Positions 1-10,165 of a stretch of DNA of 64,000 bases are shown piece by piece (positions within the stretch are counted from its first letter, which is position 1; the number at the start of each line of letters is the position of its first letter). Made by a program: the position numbers and the translations under genes. The stretch spans positions 62,001-126,000 of the forward strand of contig NZ_NKRG01000003.1 in NCBI RefSeq assembly GCF_003351105.1, read 5' to 3'. Under the pieces are notes generated by a model. That model saw only the letters and a list, made by a program, of their open reading frames with translations. It was not told where the DNA came from and searched no databases. This stretch comes from Thermosipho africanus Ob7 (lineage in GTDB: Bacteria > Thermotogota > Thermotogae > Thermotogales > Fervidobacteriaceae).

Positions 1-5
1 TAAAC

Positions 6-1001
6 TCACACCCCCTCTTTTTCTACCAGGTGACAAGAGACCTGGTGATTTTCAGAAATTTTATACATCTGTGGATATTCTTTTTCACATTTTTCCATTT
101 TAAATGGACATCTTGGGTGGAAGAAACATCCGCTTGGTCTTGCAATTGGGTTTGGAACATTTCCTGTTAAAATAATTCTCTTTCTTTGTTTTTCTACTTT
201 TGGATCAGGAATTGGAGAAGCTGATAATAATGCCTTCGTATATGGGTGAATTGGATTTTCAAAGACTTCATCAACATCACCCATTTCAACAATTCTTCCA
301 AGATACATAACAGCAACCTTATCACTAATAAATCTAACAAGTGATAAATCGTGTGAAATAAAAATATATGTTAAATCAAGTTCTTCTTGGAATTTTAAAA
401 ATAGATTAATAATCTGGGCTTGAACTGACACGTCAAGAGCTGATGTAGGTTCATCCAAGAAAATTATCTCAGGTCCAACAGACAAAGCCCTTGCAATTGC
501 TATCCTCTGTTTTTGACCTCCACTGAATTGGTGAGGATATCTATCCATATGGTAAGGTTTAAGTCCAACCATCCTCAATATTTCAACTGCTTTATCATAT
601 GCCTCTTTCTTATCTTTAACAATTTTATGGAACAACAATGGCTCTGTCAATATCTGACCAATCGTCATACGTGGATTTAATGAACCAATAGGATTTTGGA
701 AAACTATCTGCATTTTTCTTCTAAATGGTAATAACTCTTTTCTATTTAAGTTAGAAATATCTTGGCCAAATATCTCAATTTTCCCATCTGTCGGATCTAT
801 TAATCTTAACATTGTCCTTGCAGCAGTTGTCTTTCCACATCCTGACTCTCCAACTAAAGCAAATGTTTCTTTCTTTTTTACCTCAAAAGATATATCATCT
901 ACTGCTTTTACATCTCCGACATGTTTTTTAACAAGAAAACCTTTTGTAATCGGAAAGTATTTTTTTAGATTTTGTACTTTTATTATTGTTTCATTATTCA
1001 T
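6..1001 (-). CDS. Oligopeptide/dipeptide ABC transporter ATP-binding protein (OppF/DppF type)
   Basis: ATPase subunit of a peptide (or, as often in Thermotogales, oligosaccharide) importer; it powers uptake from the cytoplasmic face. Visible: Walker A GESGCGKT at residues 51-58, ABC signature FSGGQKQR near 160, Walker B IIFLDEPTSALD just after, the H-loop (ISHDLS), and a C-terminal oligo_HPY-type region with a cysteine cluster (CFFHPRCPFKMEKC). At 331 aa it is full length for OppF. The ATG follows GGAGG by 9 nt and overlaps the end of the upstream OppD gene by 8 bp, so the two are cotranscribed. The permease and binding-protein genes are not in the window, so the substrate cannot be told. Confidence 0.93.
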   Translation of the reverse strand: MNNETIIKVQNLKKYFPITKGFLVKKHVGDVKAVDDISFEVKKKETFALVGESGCGKTTAARTMLRLIDPTDGKIEIFGQDISNLNRKELLPFRRKMQIVFQNPIGSLNPRMTIGQILTEPLLFHKIVKDKKEAYDKAVEILRMVGLKPYHMDRYPHQFSGGQKQRIAIARALSVGPEIIFLDEPTSALDVSVQAQIINLFLKFQEELDLTYIFISHDLSLVRFISDKVAVMYLGRIVEMGDVDEVFENPIHPYTKALLSASPIPDPKVEKQRKRIILTGNVPNPIARPSGCFFHPRCPFKMEKCEKEYPQMYKISENHQVSCHLVEKEGV

Positions 1002-2004
1002 TCTTCATCGCCTCCGATTCTTTCTTGTCTAGTACTGGATTGAAGCACCTTACAAAGTGTCCTGGTTCCAACTCTACCAATTCAGGTAATTCTTTCGTAC
1101 ATTTATCAAGTTTTCTCGGACATCTTGGTGCAAATGGACATACGTTTGGCACATCAATCATTCTCGGAGGTTGTCCTGGAATTGCCTCAAGCTTATCTTG
1201 CTTCTTATCAAGCCTTGGTATCGCCCTAAGCAACATATGTGTATATGGATGGAGTGGGTTATAGAAAATATCTTCTGCTGTTGCAATTTCCATTTGCCTA
1301 CTTCCATACATAACTATAATTCTATCCGCCATCGATGCAATTACGCCTAAATCGTGAGTTATAAACAACAAACCGGTCTTAAATTCCTTTTGCAAATCCT
1401 TCATCAATTCCAATATTTGAGCCTGGATAGTAACATCCAAAGCAGTTGTAGGTTCATCCGCAATCAAGACTTTTGGATTACAAGAAAGAGCAATTGCTAT
1501 AACAGCACGCTGCCTCATACCACCGCTAAATTCAAATGGGTATGCAAACATTCTCTTTTCAGGCGCAGGAATCTGAACCTTTCTAAGCATTTCAGTACCT
1601 ATTTCCCACGCTGTCTTTCTATCAACATTTTGGTGCCTTATAATAGTCTCAGTCAATTGATCACCAATTGTATAAAGAGGATTTAAGGAAGTTAGTGGGT
1701 CCTGGAAAATCATACTAATTTCTTTTCCTCTTATCTCTGCAATTTCATCTTTTGACAACTTTAACAAATCTTCCTCTTTCCCTCTACCTCTGTAAATAAT
1801 CTGCCCATTAACGATCTTTCCAGGCTTGTGTATAAGCCTCATAATAGACTTTACAGTTACACTTTTTCCGGAACCTGTTTCACCAACAATTCCTACAACT
1901 TCGTTTTCATGAAGGTCAAAACTGACATCGTTTACAGCCTTTACTACCCCTTCTTCCATATAAAACCATGTGCTCAGGTTTCTAACTGATAATATGGGTT
2001 CCAA
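994..2004 (-). CDS. Oligopeptide/dipeptide ABC transporter ATP-binding protein (OppD/DppD type)
   Basis: Partner ATPase of the OppF-like gene that follows it with an 8-bp overlap; the two would form the heterodimeric motor of an ABC importer. Visible: Walker A GETGSGKS at residues 41-48, signature FSGGMRQR, Walker B VLIADEPTTALD, and a C-terminal oligo_HPY region with CPFAPRCPRKLDKC, a cysteine pattern common in OppD. Length 336 aa is normal. The start is TTG, 6 nt after AGAGGTGA. Substrate class is unknown; sugar-oligomer import is equally possible in this group of bacteria. Confidence 0.93.
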   Translation of the reverse strand: MEPILSVRNLSTWFYMEEGVVKAVNDVSFDLHENEVVGIVGETGSGKSVTVKSIMRLIHKPGKIVNGQIIYRGRGKEEDLLKLSKDEIAEIRGKEISMIFQDPLTSLNPLYTIGDQLTETIIRHQNVDRKTAWEIGTEMLRKVQIPAPEKRMFAYPFEFSGGMRQRAVIAIALSCNPKVLIADEPTTALDVTIQAQILELMKDLQKEFKTGLLFITHDLGVIASMADRIIVMYGSRQMEIATAEDIFYNPLHPYTHMLLRAIPRLDKKQDKLEAIPGQPPRMIDVPNVCPFAPRCPRKLDKCTKELPELVELEPGHFVRCFNPVLDKKESEAMKNE

Positions 2005-2023
2005 AAGATTTCACCTCTCTTAA

Positions 2024-2629
2024 CTAGTTTTTTTCATCGGCTATTAACTCCAAAATTTCTAGAGTCGGTTCATAAGTAGCAATTAATACCCAATTATCAT
2101 ACCGTCTATAAATATACATTTTGTTAACAAAATATTCATTTTCAAAGCCTTGATAATTACCTTTTAAGATATTTAAAATTGTTCGGAAAACTAATTTTTC
2201 TAAATTTTCATACATTTCTGGGAGTATCATTATATTTATACCACAAGATGTTTCAAATGTAAAGTGTTTGTAAAAATACTGATTTTTAAGGTAAAAGTCG
2301 TCATTTTTACTTAAAACTTTACAATTACGGTTTTCAATTAATGATATTACCTTATTTATCAATTTTTCACTATATTTTATATTAAAATGCATTCCATTAT
2401 ACAAAGAAACTTCTAAGTTATCTAAATCAATAACAACATTTGCTTTTTTTATATCTACAATTTTGAATTTATATCCATTTAAGTTCAAATAATCTATTAA
2501 TTTACCAACATAATAGTTATCTCCTTTTACATATATTTTTTTTGCAGAATTAAAATTAAAATACAATGCTACAATTATAAAAGCAGAAATTATAAATATA
2601 AAAAACCAGTTCCTACTTATTTTTATCAC
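2024..2629 (-). CDS. Membrane-anchored protein of unknown function
   Basis: I do not recognise this 201-aa protein. It has one N-terminal hydrophobic segment (about residues 8-24) after a short basic stretch, and the rest looks soluble, so it is probably a signal-anchored extracytoplasmic protein. It has two cysteines spaced far apart and is rich in Asn, Ile and Tyr. It sits 19 bp upstream of the oppD-like gene on the same strand. The start is unclear: the called GTG lies inside the ribosome binding site GAGGTGAT, while the best-spaced codon is an ATA at 2620. Confidence 0.7.
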   Translation of the reverse strand: MIKISRNWFFIFIISAFIIVALYFNFNSAKKIYVKGDNYYVGKLIDYLNLNGYKFKIVDIKKANVVIDLDNLEVSLYNGMHFNIKYSEKLINKVISLIENRNCKVLSKNDDFYLKNQYFYKHFTFETSCGINIMILPEMYENLEKLVFRTILNILKGNYQGFENEYFVNKMYIYRRYDNWVLIATYEPTLEILELIADEKN

Positions 2630-2716
2630 CTCAACATAATATATTTTTCACAAGTTAATAGGTTACCATATTGAAAAAATTTTTCAAGTCTTATTAAACT
2701 TTGTAATTTTGATTTT

Positions 2717-2745
2717 TTGACAATTATACAGAATAATGTTAAAAT
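2717..2745 (+). promoter_or_regulatory. Promoter of the SRP RNA gene
   Basis: A perfect -35 TTGACA (2717-2722), 17-bp spacer and -10 TAAAAT (2740-2745). Transcription would start about 7 bp on, at 2752-2753, exactly where the terminal helix of the SRP RNA begins. It is the closest match to the sigma-70 consensus that I noticed here, as expected for a stable RNA gene. Confidence 0.85.
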
Positions 2746-2752
2746 AATTCAT

Positions 2753-3023
2753 GGTGCCGTGCTAAGCGGGGGGTTGGTGGTCCCCTGTACCCGAAATCCA
2801 CCTAGCGGGGCTTAATTCCCTTGCCAAGGTTTGTGGGGTCTGAAAACGGTCCTCGGTAGGGCGCTGAAGGTTGAGTCCTACGCAACAACTACCTGTGAAC
2901 CGGGTCAGGTCCGGAAGGAAGCAGCCCTAAGCAGGCAAGTGTGTGCCGTAGGGGTGCTCAGCCGGAGCCCGATTCGAGAATACGCTCAGGTCCCGCGTAA
3001 TCGAAGCAAGGGTGCACGGCACC
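2753..3023 (+). ncRNA. ffs: Signal recognition particle RNA, large bacterial type
   Basis: Scaffold RNA of the signal recognition particle, which binds Ffh and directs membrane-protein synthesis. The hallmark domain IV loop is present (GGTCAGGTCCGGAAGGAAGC around 2899-2918). The ends pair perfectly: GGTGCCGTGC at 2753 with GCACGGCACC at 3014-3023. At about 271 nt it is the long form with an Alu domain, as in Firmicutes and Thermotogae, not the 4.5S form. It is far more GC-rich than its surroundings, typical of structural RNA in an AT-rich thermophile. Open reading frames across it are spurious. Confidence 0.97.
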
Positions 3024-3028
3024 TTTTT
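3014..3028 (+). terminator. 3' end of SRP RNA with T-run
   Basis: The 3' strand of the SRP RNA terminal helix is followed directly by TTTTT (3024-3028). The T-run contains the stop codon of the convergent ABC exporter gene, so the two genes meet here with no spare sequence. Confidence 0.7.
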
Positions 3029-4763
3029 ATTTTGAAAATTGCACTTCATAGAGCTTGTAATAAATTCCTTTTTTGTTTAATAATTCTTTATGTGATCCTT
3101 CCTCAACAACTTCTCCTTTGTGAACTACATATATTTTATCTGCATTTACTACTGTAGCAAGCCTATGTGCTATCATTATAACCGTTTTATTTTCAGAAAG
3201 TTTTCTAACAGCCTTTTGAATCCTTTCTTCAGTTTGAACATCAATATTACTTGTAGCCTCATCAAGAATAAATATCTTTGCATCAAAAAGAACAGATCTT
3301 GCAAGTGCAATCAACTGCCTTTCTCCTGCCGATATACCTTTTCCACGTTCAATAACTTCTGTATATAAACCATTTGGCAATCTTTCAATCAAGTCCCAAA
3401 CATATACTTTTTTTAATGCATCTATTACCTGATCTTCCGAAATTTCTTCATGAAAAAGTCTAACATTATCTAAAAGTGTCCCGGAAAATAAAACTACATC
3501 TTGTGGAACAGTTGATATCTGCTTTCTAAGTTCATGGATATTGTATTTTTCAAGTTCTGTACCATCTATCAAAATTTTACCCTTTTGAATTCTATACATG
3601 CCATTTACAAGATTCATTAACGATGTTTTTCCTGCGCCGGTTTCACCTACAACGGCTATTAATTGCCCTGGTTCAAACTTTAAATTAATATTTTTTAATA
3701 TCCATCTATCCTCGTTATATCTAAACCATACATTTTTAAACTCTACAACACCTTTTTCAATTTCTACTTTTCCATTTTCGTCTCCAAAATGTTCTTCAGT
3801 CTCATCCATTAATGTAAATATCTTTTCCGCACTTGCCACAGTATTCTGAATTATATCGTACTTTTCAGACAAGTCCTCAAGTGGCCTCATAAACAATTCT
3901 AGATATGCAACAAAGGCATATAGATCACCAAAATTGAGAGTTTTAGAAACTATGTATTTTGCACCCATCCATATAATTGCGGCAATTGCAAGTCTGTAAA
4001 GTGTACTAACAGTCGGTCTAAAAATTGCAAAAACATACATCTGCTGTATTCTAGACTTATACAATTCTTTATTTACTTTGTCGAAATTCTTCCTTTCAAA
4101 ATCTTCAGCATTAAATAATTTAACAACTGGCATACCAGCAATATGTTCTGCAAGGTACGCATTAACCTTAGAAATATTAGTTCTGACCGCTCTATATGCT
4201 TTTAAATCAAAGTACCTAAACAAAATCATTGACACTATTAAAACTGGAAATACAAATGAAATATTTGCAAACAACCTTGGGCTAACTCTTAACATCATAA
4301 TAATTACGCCTGTAAGTAAAAAAACGTCATTAAAAATACTCGTTATTACAGACGTAAAAAATTCCATTATATTCTGGGTATCATTTGCAATTCTTGTAGT
4401 TATTTGACCACTTGGATGCTTATCAAAAAAAGACATTGGAAGTTTTAAAACATGGTCAAAAAGCTCTTTTCTAATATCGTATACAATTTTTCCACCAAGA
4501 TACGTTGTAATATATATTGAAATATATTCAAATACAAAAATCATAGAAGTAGTTAATAAGAAATAAAGAGACATTTTAAAAATACCAGAAAACCTTTCAT
4601 TTAAAGGCAATGAATCGTTAGTTATATAATTATTTACTGTATTTCTTACTATCTGAGGTGGAAGAAGAGTTACAAAAGTAAGAGAAATAACAACTAAAAT
4701 TGCAAGGACGAATAATAGCGTATACGGTTTAGCATATTTTAACAATCTTTTCAAAAGCTTCAT
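3027..4763 (-). CDS. ABC transporter, fused permease/ATPase (exporter type)
   Basis: Half-transporter exporter of the MsbA/LmrA type that would act as a dimer in the inner membrane, exporting a lipid or drug-like substrate. Six transmembrane helices fill residues 1-320 (ABC_membrane domain), followed by the nucleotide-binding domain: Walker A GETGAGKT near 375, signature ISAGERQL, Walker B IFILDEATSNID, H-loop IAHRLAT. The chosen ATG at 4763 has GGGGA 6 nt upstream; a TTG one codon earlier is less likely. At 578 aa it is normal length. The signature is SAGER instead of the usual SGGQ, a known variant. Substrate unknown. Confidence 0.93.
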   Translation of the reverse strand: MKLLKRLLKYAKPYTLLFVLAILVVISLTFVTLLPPQIVRNTVNNYITNDSLPLNERFSGIFKMSLYFLLTTSMIFVFEYISIYITTYLGGKIVYDIRKELFDHVLKLPMSFFDKHPSGQITTRIANDTQNIMEFFTSVITSIFNDVFLLTGVIIMMLRVSPRLFANISFVFPVLIVSMILFRYFDLKAYRAVRTNISKVNAYLAEHIAGMPVVKLFNAEDFERKNFDKVNKELYKSRIQQMYVFAIFRPTVSTLYRLAIAAIIWMGAKYIVSKTLNFGDLYAFVAYLELFMRPLEDLSEKYDIIQNTVASAEKIFTLMDETEEHFGDENGKVEIEKGVVEFKNVWFRYNEDRWILKNINLKFEPGQLIAVVGETGAGKTSLMNLVNGMYRIQKGKILIDGTELEKYNIHELRKQISTVPQDVVLFSGTLLDNVRLFHEEISEDQVIDALKKVYVWDLIERLPNGLYTEVIERGKGISAGERQLIALARSVLFDAKIFILDEATSNIDVQTEERIQKAVRKLSENKTVIMIAHRLATVVNADKIYVVHKGEVVEEGSHKELLNKKGIYYKLYEVQFSK

Positions 4764-4786
4764 CAAATCTCCCCTTTTAAAAAAGT

Positions 4787-5725
4787 TTATCTTTCTTCAA
4801 GCAACTTCTCATCCCATATTTTTGGAATATCTTCACAAACTTTCTCTAAAAATTTTCTGTCTCTCTCATCAAAAGGAGTTATATAATGGCTGTCAATATC
4901 CAATTCGCCTATTACCTCTTTATTTTTAAATATTGGTACTACTATCTCACTTTTTACTTTAGGACTACACGATAAATAATTTGTTTCTTTAGAAACATCC
5001 TGAACTATAAATACATCCTTTAACATTGCTGCTTGTCCACAAATCCCCTCTCCAATATTTATTTTCACATGCTCGGTAGGTTCACCAACAAATTCAAACA
5101 ACTCTAAAACATTGTCTTTGTTAATCATGTAAAATCCTACCCAATCATAATATGGAATTTCATCATAAAGATACTGACAAATCTTTCTCATATATTTTAC
5201 AGGATCATCTTTAGATTCTTTTTCTAATTTATCAAGCAATTTATCAAATAATTCATCTTTATCATAATAAATCCCATTCATTTCTCCATTTCTAAAATGA
5301 ATTATCGCCTGATAAACTGCTTCACTTAGTTTAGAAAGTTTTCCTTTCTTCCACAGCGAATATACATTGTAAAAAAGTATATAATTTCCATTAAAATCAA
5401 CAACTATCCAATCAAAATCTTTTGGATACACTCCTAAAAATACTATAAAATCTTCTTTATTAAGTTCTAACTCTTTTGCATTTTTACGAATCTTTGTTGT
5501 TACATTATCCTTATTTTCTTTTGCAAATTCTCTAAAATCATTTAATAACTTATCTAATTCTCTTCTTTCAACACTATCAAAATTTATTTCTCCTAATTTT
5601 TCCTCAATTTCTTTGAAAAATTTATATTTATTTGTAGTCTTACTCCAAAATTCTCCCCAATGGGACTTGTCATATCTTAATATTTCTAAAAATTCTTCAA
5701 CATGGTTTTCTACAATGTTTCTCAT
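4787..5725 (-). CDS. GAF-domain protein, free methionine-(R)-sulfoxide reductase-like, with extra N-terminal region
   Basis: Residues about 175-305 form an fRMsr-type GAF domain, which reduces free Met-(R)-sulfoxide. The segments GEGICGQAA and YLSCSPKVKSEIVVPI match the positions of E. coli MsrC Cys94 and the catalytic Cys118; the third cysteine (Cys84) is absent, being Val/Lys here. The first 170 residues are charged and helical, and I recognise no family in them. The downstream GAF domain is preceded by YDWVGFYMI, the usual fRMsr entry motif. ATG with AGGAGGG upstream; it overlaps the S4-domain gene by 4 bp. Function as reductase is inference. Confidence 0.75.
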   Translation of the reverse strand: MRNIVENHVEEFLEILRYDKSHWGEFWSKTTNKYKFFKEIEEKLGEINFDSVERRELDKLLNDFREFAKENKDNVTTKIRKNAKELELNKEDFIVFLGVYPKDFDWIVVDFNGNYILFYNVYSLWKKGKLSKLSEAVYQAIIHFRNGEMNGIYYDKDELFDKLLDKLEKESKDDPVKYMRKICQYLYDEIPYYDWVGFYMINKDNVLELFEFVGEPTEHVKINIGEGICGQAAMLKDVFIVQDVSKETNYLSCSPKVKSEIVVPIFKNKEVIGELDIDSHYITPFDERDRKFLEKVCEDIPKIWDEKLLEER

Positions 5726-5961
5726 AGCTGTCCCTCCTCAATCTTTTTTTCTTCAAGTATTTCATACTCTACATCAGAAATAACTTTTACCTTTAAATAT
5801 CTGTTTTTTAAAAAAATTTCTAATATATCACCTGATTTTATTTCACTAGAGGGTTTTAAAGCTATTTGATTTCTAAAAATCCTCTTATTTTTAGCCAACT
5901 CTTGGGCTATAGTACGCCTTTTAATAATTCTAGTAGATTTTAAAAACTTATCTAATCTCAA
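5722..5961 (-). CDS. S4-domain RNA-binding protein, RqcP-like
   Basis: A 79-aa S4 protein (MRLDKFLKSTRIIKRRT) of the RqcP/YabO/Hsp15 group. In Bacillus, RqcP binds the 50S subunit with RqcH and helps add alanine tails to nascent chains on stalled ribosomes. The S4 signature RLDKFLK and the Arg/Lys-rich alpha-loop are clear, and nothing else is fused to it. The start is TTG, with AGGGGTGG just upstream. It is the first gene of the three-gene group that ends with the ABC exporter. Confidence 0.82.
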   Translation of the reverse strand: MRLDKFLKSTRIIKRRTIAQELAKNKRIFRNQIALKPSSEIKSGDILEIFLKNRYLKVKVISDVEYEILEEKKIEEGQL

Positions 5962-6005
5962 AATACCACCCCTAAAAGATTATAACACAAATTGTTCGTA
6001 TTGCT

Positions 6006-6040
6006 AAAAAATTTAAGCGGCCGAAAAGGCCGCTTAAATT
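6006..6040 (-). terminator. Strong intrinsic terminator of the long leftward operon
   Basis: A 13-bp perfect hairpin (arms 6010-6022 and 6028-6040, GC core AAGCGGCC) followed on the minus strand by TTTTT (6010-6006). It lies 18 bp past the last gene of the 15-kb gene run and is the only strong terminator in that run. Confidence 0.93.
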
Positions 6041-6057
6041 AGATGTAAAAGTAAGTT

Positions 6058-7686
6058 TTAGTTGCTAGTTGATGTTGAATTTTTCATCATCTCAAGTTCA
6101 TTGAAAGCTGCCTCAAAATCCATATAAGTTGGTGTTGCTTCTCTTAATTTTTCAAGATATTGTTCAGCAGTTGTTGCATCTTTCAACATTTTATTTATTT
6201 CGTATAAATCATATAAAACTTCTGCTTTCCAATCTAAAGAAATATCTGTTGCTTCAGAAAGGGTATTTAATCCTCCGTATAGGTCTATAAAGTCATTTAC
6301 AACGCTTTGGAGCATTCCATACTCAACATAAGGTTTTATCTTTAAATACAATTTTGTATAGTAATTATATAATACATCCGTTCTTTTTGGATATAACGTT
6401 TTCATTTTCTTTGCAGCAATAAATGATTCTGGATAATCATTGTAAATACTTTCCAAAACTAATTTTGATTCTTTACTTGCATCATCCAAAATTTGTTTGT
6501 ACACTGCATCGTTTGTTAATTCAGTAGCTGACTGCATTTTTTCAACAAGTGTAACAAATGCTGCTTTAATTTCAACAGGTGCATCCAGTTTGACAGTAAC
6601 CTTCGTAGATTCATCAAAAACCATTTCATTTAACTTTTTATATACATTTAACAAGCTAGTTCCAGAATTTGTTAAAACTTGGTTCCATGTCTTGTATACA
6701 GGATCAATAATTTCGGAAGAAACATTTTCACTTTTCTTAAACTCATCAATAGCTTTTCTAAATTTATCACTCTTTAATTGATTTAAAACATCTTGATATC
6801 CCTGAGAAAGGGTAAATTTTTCAAATGTATCTACAGTTTTCACATCTTTTACATTGAATACGAAAAAGTTACTGCCAAGAGGAATAGGTCCAACAATGGT
6901 ATTTGTAGAACCAAAAATGCTATCTTCAAACTTTTTGTCAATTATGCCTCTTTTAAAGCCATCGTAATTTTGAACTGATAAGCTCATATTTGTTGCAGCT
7001 TGATAAAATCCAGTATTCATAGCTTCATTGATAAAGTCGTTTGCACTCGCTTGTGATGAGAAACTTACAAAATCAACATTTGCTTGATCATATTTATTCA
7101 TTAAATCTTCTCTATTTTCACTATAATAATTTTTCATCTCATCATCACTTACACTAGCTATAGTATCTCTAACCTTTGCAATTGTAAGATACTTTACTAC
7201 CTCTGGCTCAATTGTCTTTTTGTAATTTTCAACACTTCCATATTTTTGCTTAATATAATTTAACAATTGTTCGTTCTTTTCAATATCTGCAACCTGCTTA
7301 TCAAGTTCTTGATTTATTTCATCTTTAGTAGGTGAAATTTTATTTACTTGAGCATAATATAGTATTGTCTTAGTTTCAATTAAATCATTTAGTATTGAAG
7401 TCTTTAACATTGGTTCCTCAAAAACAGGATCAACATCTGAAATTTGATAGTAACTTAAAGCCTTACTATATGAATCTTCAACTTCCCATGGGAAAATCCA
7501 ATATTCTTCACTAAGTGCTGTGCCATCTTTTGTTAAATAAGCAACTGAATCCTCTAAATTATACTTTACACTGCCTTTTCTCGAAGATACATATGAAGAA
7601 ATTGACCATACAACAATACCTGCGACAAATGCAATAGCAATCGTCCAAATTATAGCACCATGTGCTTTTTCAAACCATTTTCTCAT
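6058..7686 (-). CDS. SurA/PpiD-like membrane-anchored chaperone
   Basis: One N-terminal transmembrane helix (about residues 14-30), then a SurA_N-type helical chaperone domain (about 80-190) and a poorly conserved parvulin-like stretch (about 195-285); the last 250 residues look helical and repeat-like (TPR-like). Such proteins help fold secreted or envelope proteins outside the membrane. I cannot see the conserved parvulin active-site residues, so isomerase activity is doubtful. It overlaps lysS by 4 bp (ATGA) and is the last gene before the terminator at 6006-6040. ATG has GGGGGATC upstream. Confidence 0.8.
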   Translation of the reverse strand: MRKWFEKAHGAIIWTIAIAFVAGIVVWSISSYVSSRKGSVKYNLEDSVAYLTKDGTALSEEYWIFPWEVEDSYSKALSYYQISDVDPVFEEPMLKTSILNDLIETKTILYYAQVNKISPTKDEINQELDKQVADIEKNEQLLNYIKQKYGSVENYKKTIEPEVVKYLTIAKVRDTIASVSDDEMKNYYSENREDLMNKYDQANVDFVSFSSQASANDFINEAMNTGFYQAATNMSLSVQNYDGFKRGIIDKKFEDSIFGSTNTIVGPIPLGSNFFVFNVKDVKTVDTFEKFTLSQGYQDVLNQLKSDKFRKAIDEFKKSENVSSEIIDPVYKTWNQVLTNSGTSLLNVYKKLNEMVFDESTKVTVKLDAPVEIKAAFVTLVEKMQSATELTNDAVYKQILDDASKESKLVLESIYNDYPESFIAAKKMKTLYPKRTDVLYNYYTKLYLKIKPYVEYGMLQSVVNDFIDLYGGLNTLSEATDISLDWKAEVLYDLYEINKMLKDATTAEQYLEKLREATPTYMDFEAAFNELEMMKNSTSTSN

Positions 7687-9191
7687 TCTTGCGATCCCCC
7701 TTCTAAGTTCATTTCTTCCTCTTCAAATGAAATTGGTCTTACCAGTGGAAATGCAATTACATCTCTGATAGTAGGCGAATTAGTTAAAAGCATAACCAAT
7801 CTATCAATTCCTATACCAAGACCACCAGTAGGTGGCATACCGTATTCGAGAGCTCTAACAAAATCTTTATCCATCATCTGGGCTTCCTCATCTCCAGCTT
7901 CACGAAGTTTAGCTTGCCTTAAAAATCTTTCGTATTGATCAACAGGATCATTCAATTCACTAAATGCATTTGCCATTTCTCTACCATAAATTATAAGCTC
8001 AAATCTTTCAGTAACTCTTGGATCCTCTCTATGTTTCTTTGCAAGAGGAGATATTTCCACTGGATGTTCTAACAAGAATGTTGGTTGAACAACTTTGTCC
8101 TCTACTAAATCCCAGAGTTTTTCAATTAAATGCCCCTTATCTTTTATCTCAACTTCAACATCGTGTTGCTTTAATACTTCTAACATCTTTTCTTCTGTAT
8201 CTTCAAGGATATCAACACCTAAATGTTCTTTAATGAAGTCTCTCATTTTAACTCTTCTCCATGGCCTTGAAAAATCAATTTCTATATCTTGATATTTGAC
8301 TTTTGTTGTTCCAAAAAGTTTTTCAACAATAAACACAAAAAGTTCTTCAGTTAAGTTCATCATATCTTCATAGTCGGCATATGCCTGATAAATTTCAATT
8401 GAAGTAAATTCAGGGTGATGCTTGTAAGAAAGACCTTCATTTCTAAAATTTTTTCCTAATTCATATACTTTTTCAAATCCACCCACTATGAATCTCTTCA
8501 AATAAAGTTCTGTAGCAATTCTCATGTACATATCAATATCAAACACATTCAAGTGTGTTATAAATGGCCTTGCTGATGCCCCGCCTGTAACATATTCTAA
8601 TATTGGTGTTTCAACCTCAATGAATCCTTTTGAATTCAAAAATTCTCTAATAAGCTTTATTATCTCAAATCTTATTCTAAATCTATTTAGTGTTTCATCG
8701 TTAGCAATCATATCAACATATCTTTGTCTATACAAAACTTCCTTATCTTTAATTCCATGCCATTTTTCTGGCATCGGCCTTAAAGGCTTATTAAGAAGCT
8801 CAATTTCTTTTACCAAAATTGTCACTTCTCCAGTTTTACTTTTAAAGACACTTCCCTTTACACCAACTATATCTCCAATTGCAATATGTTCTTTAAAAAA
8901 TTCGTATACATCTTTTCCAACTATATCTTGCCTAATATATGCCTGAATTCTACCAAAGAAATCTTTAATATGGAAAAATGCACTTTTACCATGATGCCTT
9001 AAAGACATTATTCTTCCAGCAGTAGACACACTTGCATCTTCTTTAACTTCTCCAGGGTTTAAGTTCTCAAATTGAGCTTTTATATCCTGGCTACTATGTG
9101 TTTTTTCAAATTTGTATGGATATGGATTAACACCTTTTGCACTTATCTGCTTAATTTCATTTATCCTCTGTTCCCTAAACTCCTTTAACAA
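7683..9191 (-). CDS. lysS: Lysyl-tRNA synthetase, class II
   Basis: Charges tRNA-Lys in the cytoplasm. An N-terminal OB-fold anticodon-binding domain (about 55-165, with [19 protein letters not shown]) leads into the class II catalytic core: motif 2 around [14 protein letters not shown] and motif 3 around [14 protein letters not shown] near the end. Length 502 aa matches bacterial LysRS. The start is TTG (9189-9191) six nucleotides after AGGAGGG; no ATG fits. It is followed by the SurA-like gene with a 4-bp overlap and preceded by greA at 26 bp. Confidence 0.97.
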   Translation of the reverse strand: MLKEFREQRINEIKQISAKGVNPYPYKFEKTHSSQDIKAQFENLNPGEVKEDASVSTAGRIMSLRHHGKSAFFHIKDFFGRIQAYIRQDIVGKDVYEFFKEHIAIGDIVGVKGSVFKSKTGEVTILVKEIELLNKPLRPMPEKWHGIKDKEVLYRQRYVDMIANDETLNRFRIRFEIIKLIREFLNSKGFIEVETPILEYVTGGASARPFITHLNVFDIDMYMRIATELYLKRFIVGGFEKVYELGKNFRNEGLSYKHHPEFTSIEIYQAYADYEDMMNLTEELFVFIVEKLFGTTKVKYQDIEIDFSRPWRRVKMRDFIKEHLGVDILEDTEEKMLEVLKQHDVEVEIKDKGHLIEKLWDLVEDKVVQPTFLLEHPVEISPLAKKHREDPRVTERFELIIYGREMANAFSELNDPVDQYERFLRQAKLREAGDEEAQMMDKDFVRALEYGMPPTGGLGIGIDRLVMLLTNSPTIRDVIAFPLVRPISFEEEEMNLEGGSQE

Positions 9192-9217
9192 CTTAATCCC
9201 TCCTAAATCTCCAAATC

Positions 9218-9688
9218 TTATATTTTGATACCTAAAATTTGATACTTAAATACCCCTTTCGGTGCTTTAATTTTGACAACTTCTCCTACCTTTTTACCTA
9301 CTAAAACTCTCCCAATCGGAGACTCAAAGCTTATCTTATTGTTAAAAACATCTGCTTCATGAGGTGTTACAATCTGAATTGTTTTTTCTTCTCCCGTATC
9401 CAAATTCTTAATTAACACCCAATTACCAATGTTAATAACATTGGTATCCAATCCTTCAATAACTTCTGCTTTTGAAAGCATATTTTCAAGTTCATTAATT
9501 CTTGCTGCAATTCTTCCTTGTTCATTTTTTGCTTCCTGATATTCTGAATTTTCCGATAAATCACCTAGTTCTCTAGCTTCTTTAATTCTTTGAGCTATTT
9601 CAAACATAAGCTTTTGCTTTAACTGATCAAGCTCTGCTTTTAATTTTTCATACCCTTCTTTTGTTAAATAAATACTCTCTTTTTTCAT
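9218..9688 (-). CDS. greA: Transcription elongation factor GreA
   Basis: Rescues backtracked RNA polymerase by stimulating transcript cleavage. The 156-aa protein has the N-terminal antiparallel coiled coil (residues 1-75, with the acidic tip around [14 protein letters not shown]) and the C-terminal FKBP-like globular domain ending in [18 protein letters not shown]. Full length. ATG follows GGAGGTG. Placed between nrdR and lysS in the long operon. Confidence 0.97.
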   Translation of the reverse strand: MKKESIYLTKEGYEKLKAELDQLKQKLMFEIAQRIKEARELGDLSENSEYQEAKNEQGRIAARINELENMLSKAEVIEGLDTNVINIGNWVLIKNLDTGEEKTIQIVTPHEADVFNNKISFESPIGRVLVGKKVGEVVKIKAPKGVFKYQILGIKI

Positions 9689-9704
9689 TCAAACACCTCC
9701 AACA

Positions 9705-10160
9705 CTATTTTTCATTTTTCAATTCTTTTACAACTTCTAAAAATTGATCAATTTCTCTAAAATCTTTATACACCGAAGCAAATCTAACATATGCAACTTC
9801 GTTGATCTTTTTTAATCCCTCCATAACAAGCTTTCCTATCTCAAGACTTGAAATTTCCAAATTACCGGTTTTCTGGATTTGATTTACCACATCATCAACT
9901 AACTTTTCCATCTCTTCAAGAGTTACATTAGTCTTTTCACAAGCCTTCATGATACCACTCAAAATCTTTGACCTATCAAATTTTTCTCTACGCCCATCTT
10001 TTTTTATTACAAAAACTGGCCCAAATTCATATCTTTCATACGTAGTAAAACGACCTTTACATTTCAAACATTCTCTGCGACGTCTTATTGTCATTCCTGA
10101 TGAATCGACTCTTGAATCAAGTACTCTAGTTTCATCATTGCCACAATATGGACATTTCAT
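9705..10160 (-). CDS. nrdR: Transcriptional repressor NrdR
   Basis: Zinc-ribbon and ATP-cone repressor of ribonucleotide reductase genes. The zinc ribbon (MKCPYC near the start, CLKC about 30 residues on) is followed by [18 protein letters not shown] and an ATP-cone from about residue 45. The start at 10160 gives the canonical MKCPYC N-terminus and sits 8 nt after GGAG; ATG or GTG codons a few residues upstream are in frame but badly spaced. 151 aa, as usual. Adjacent to the end of whiA. Confidence 0.96.
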
Positions 10161-10165
10161 ATTCA

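Noticed and set aside
1354-1686. 110-codon frame opposite oppD
   Set aside because: Antisense shadow of a well conserved ATPase.
2831-3157. Open frame across the SRP RNA
   Set aside because: Lies within a structured RNA with promoter, loop and terminal helix; no protein likeness.
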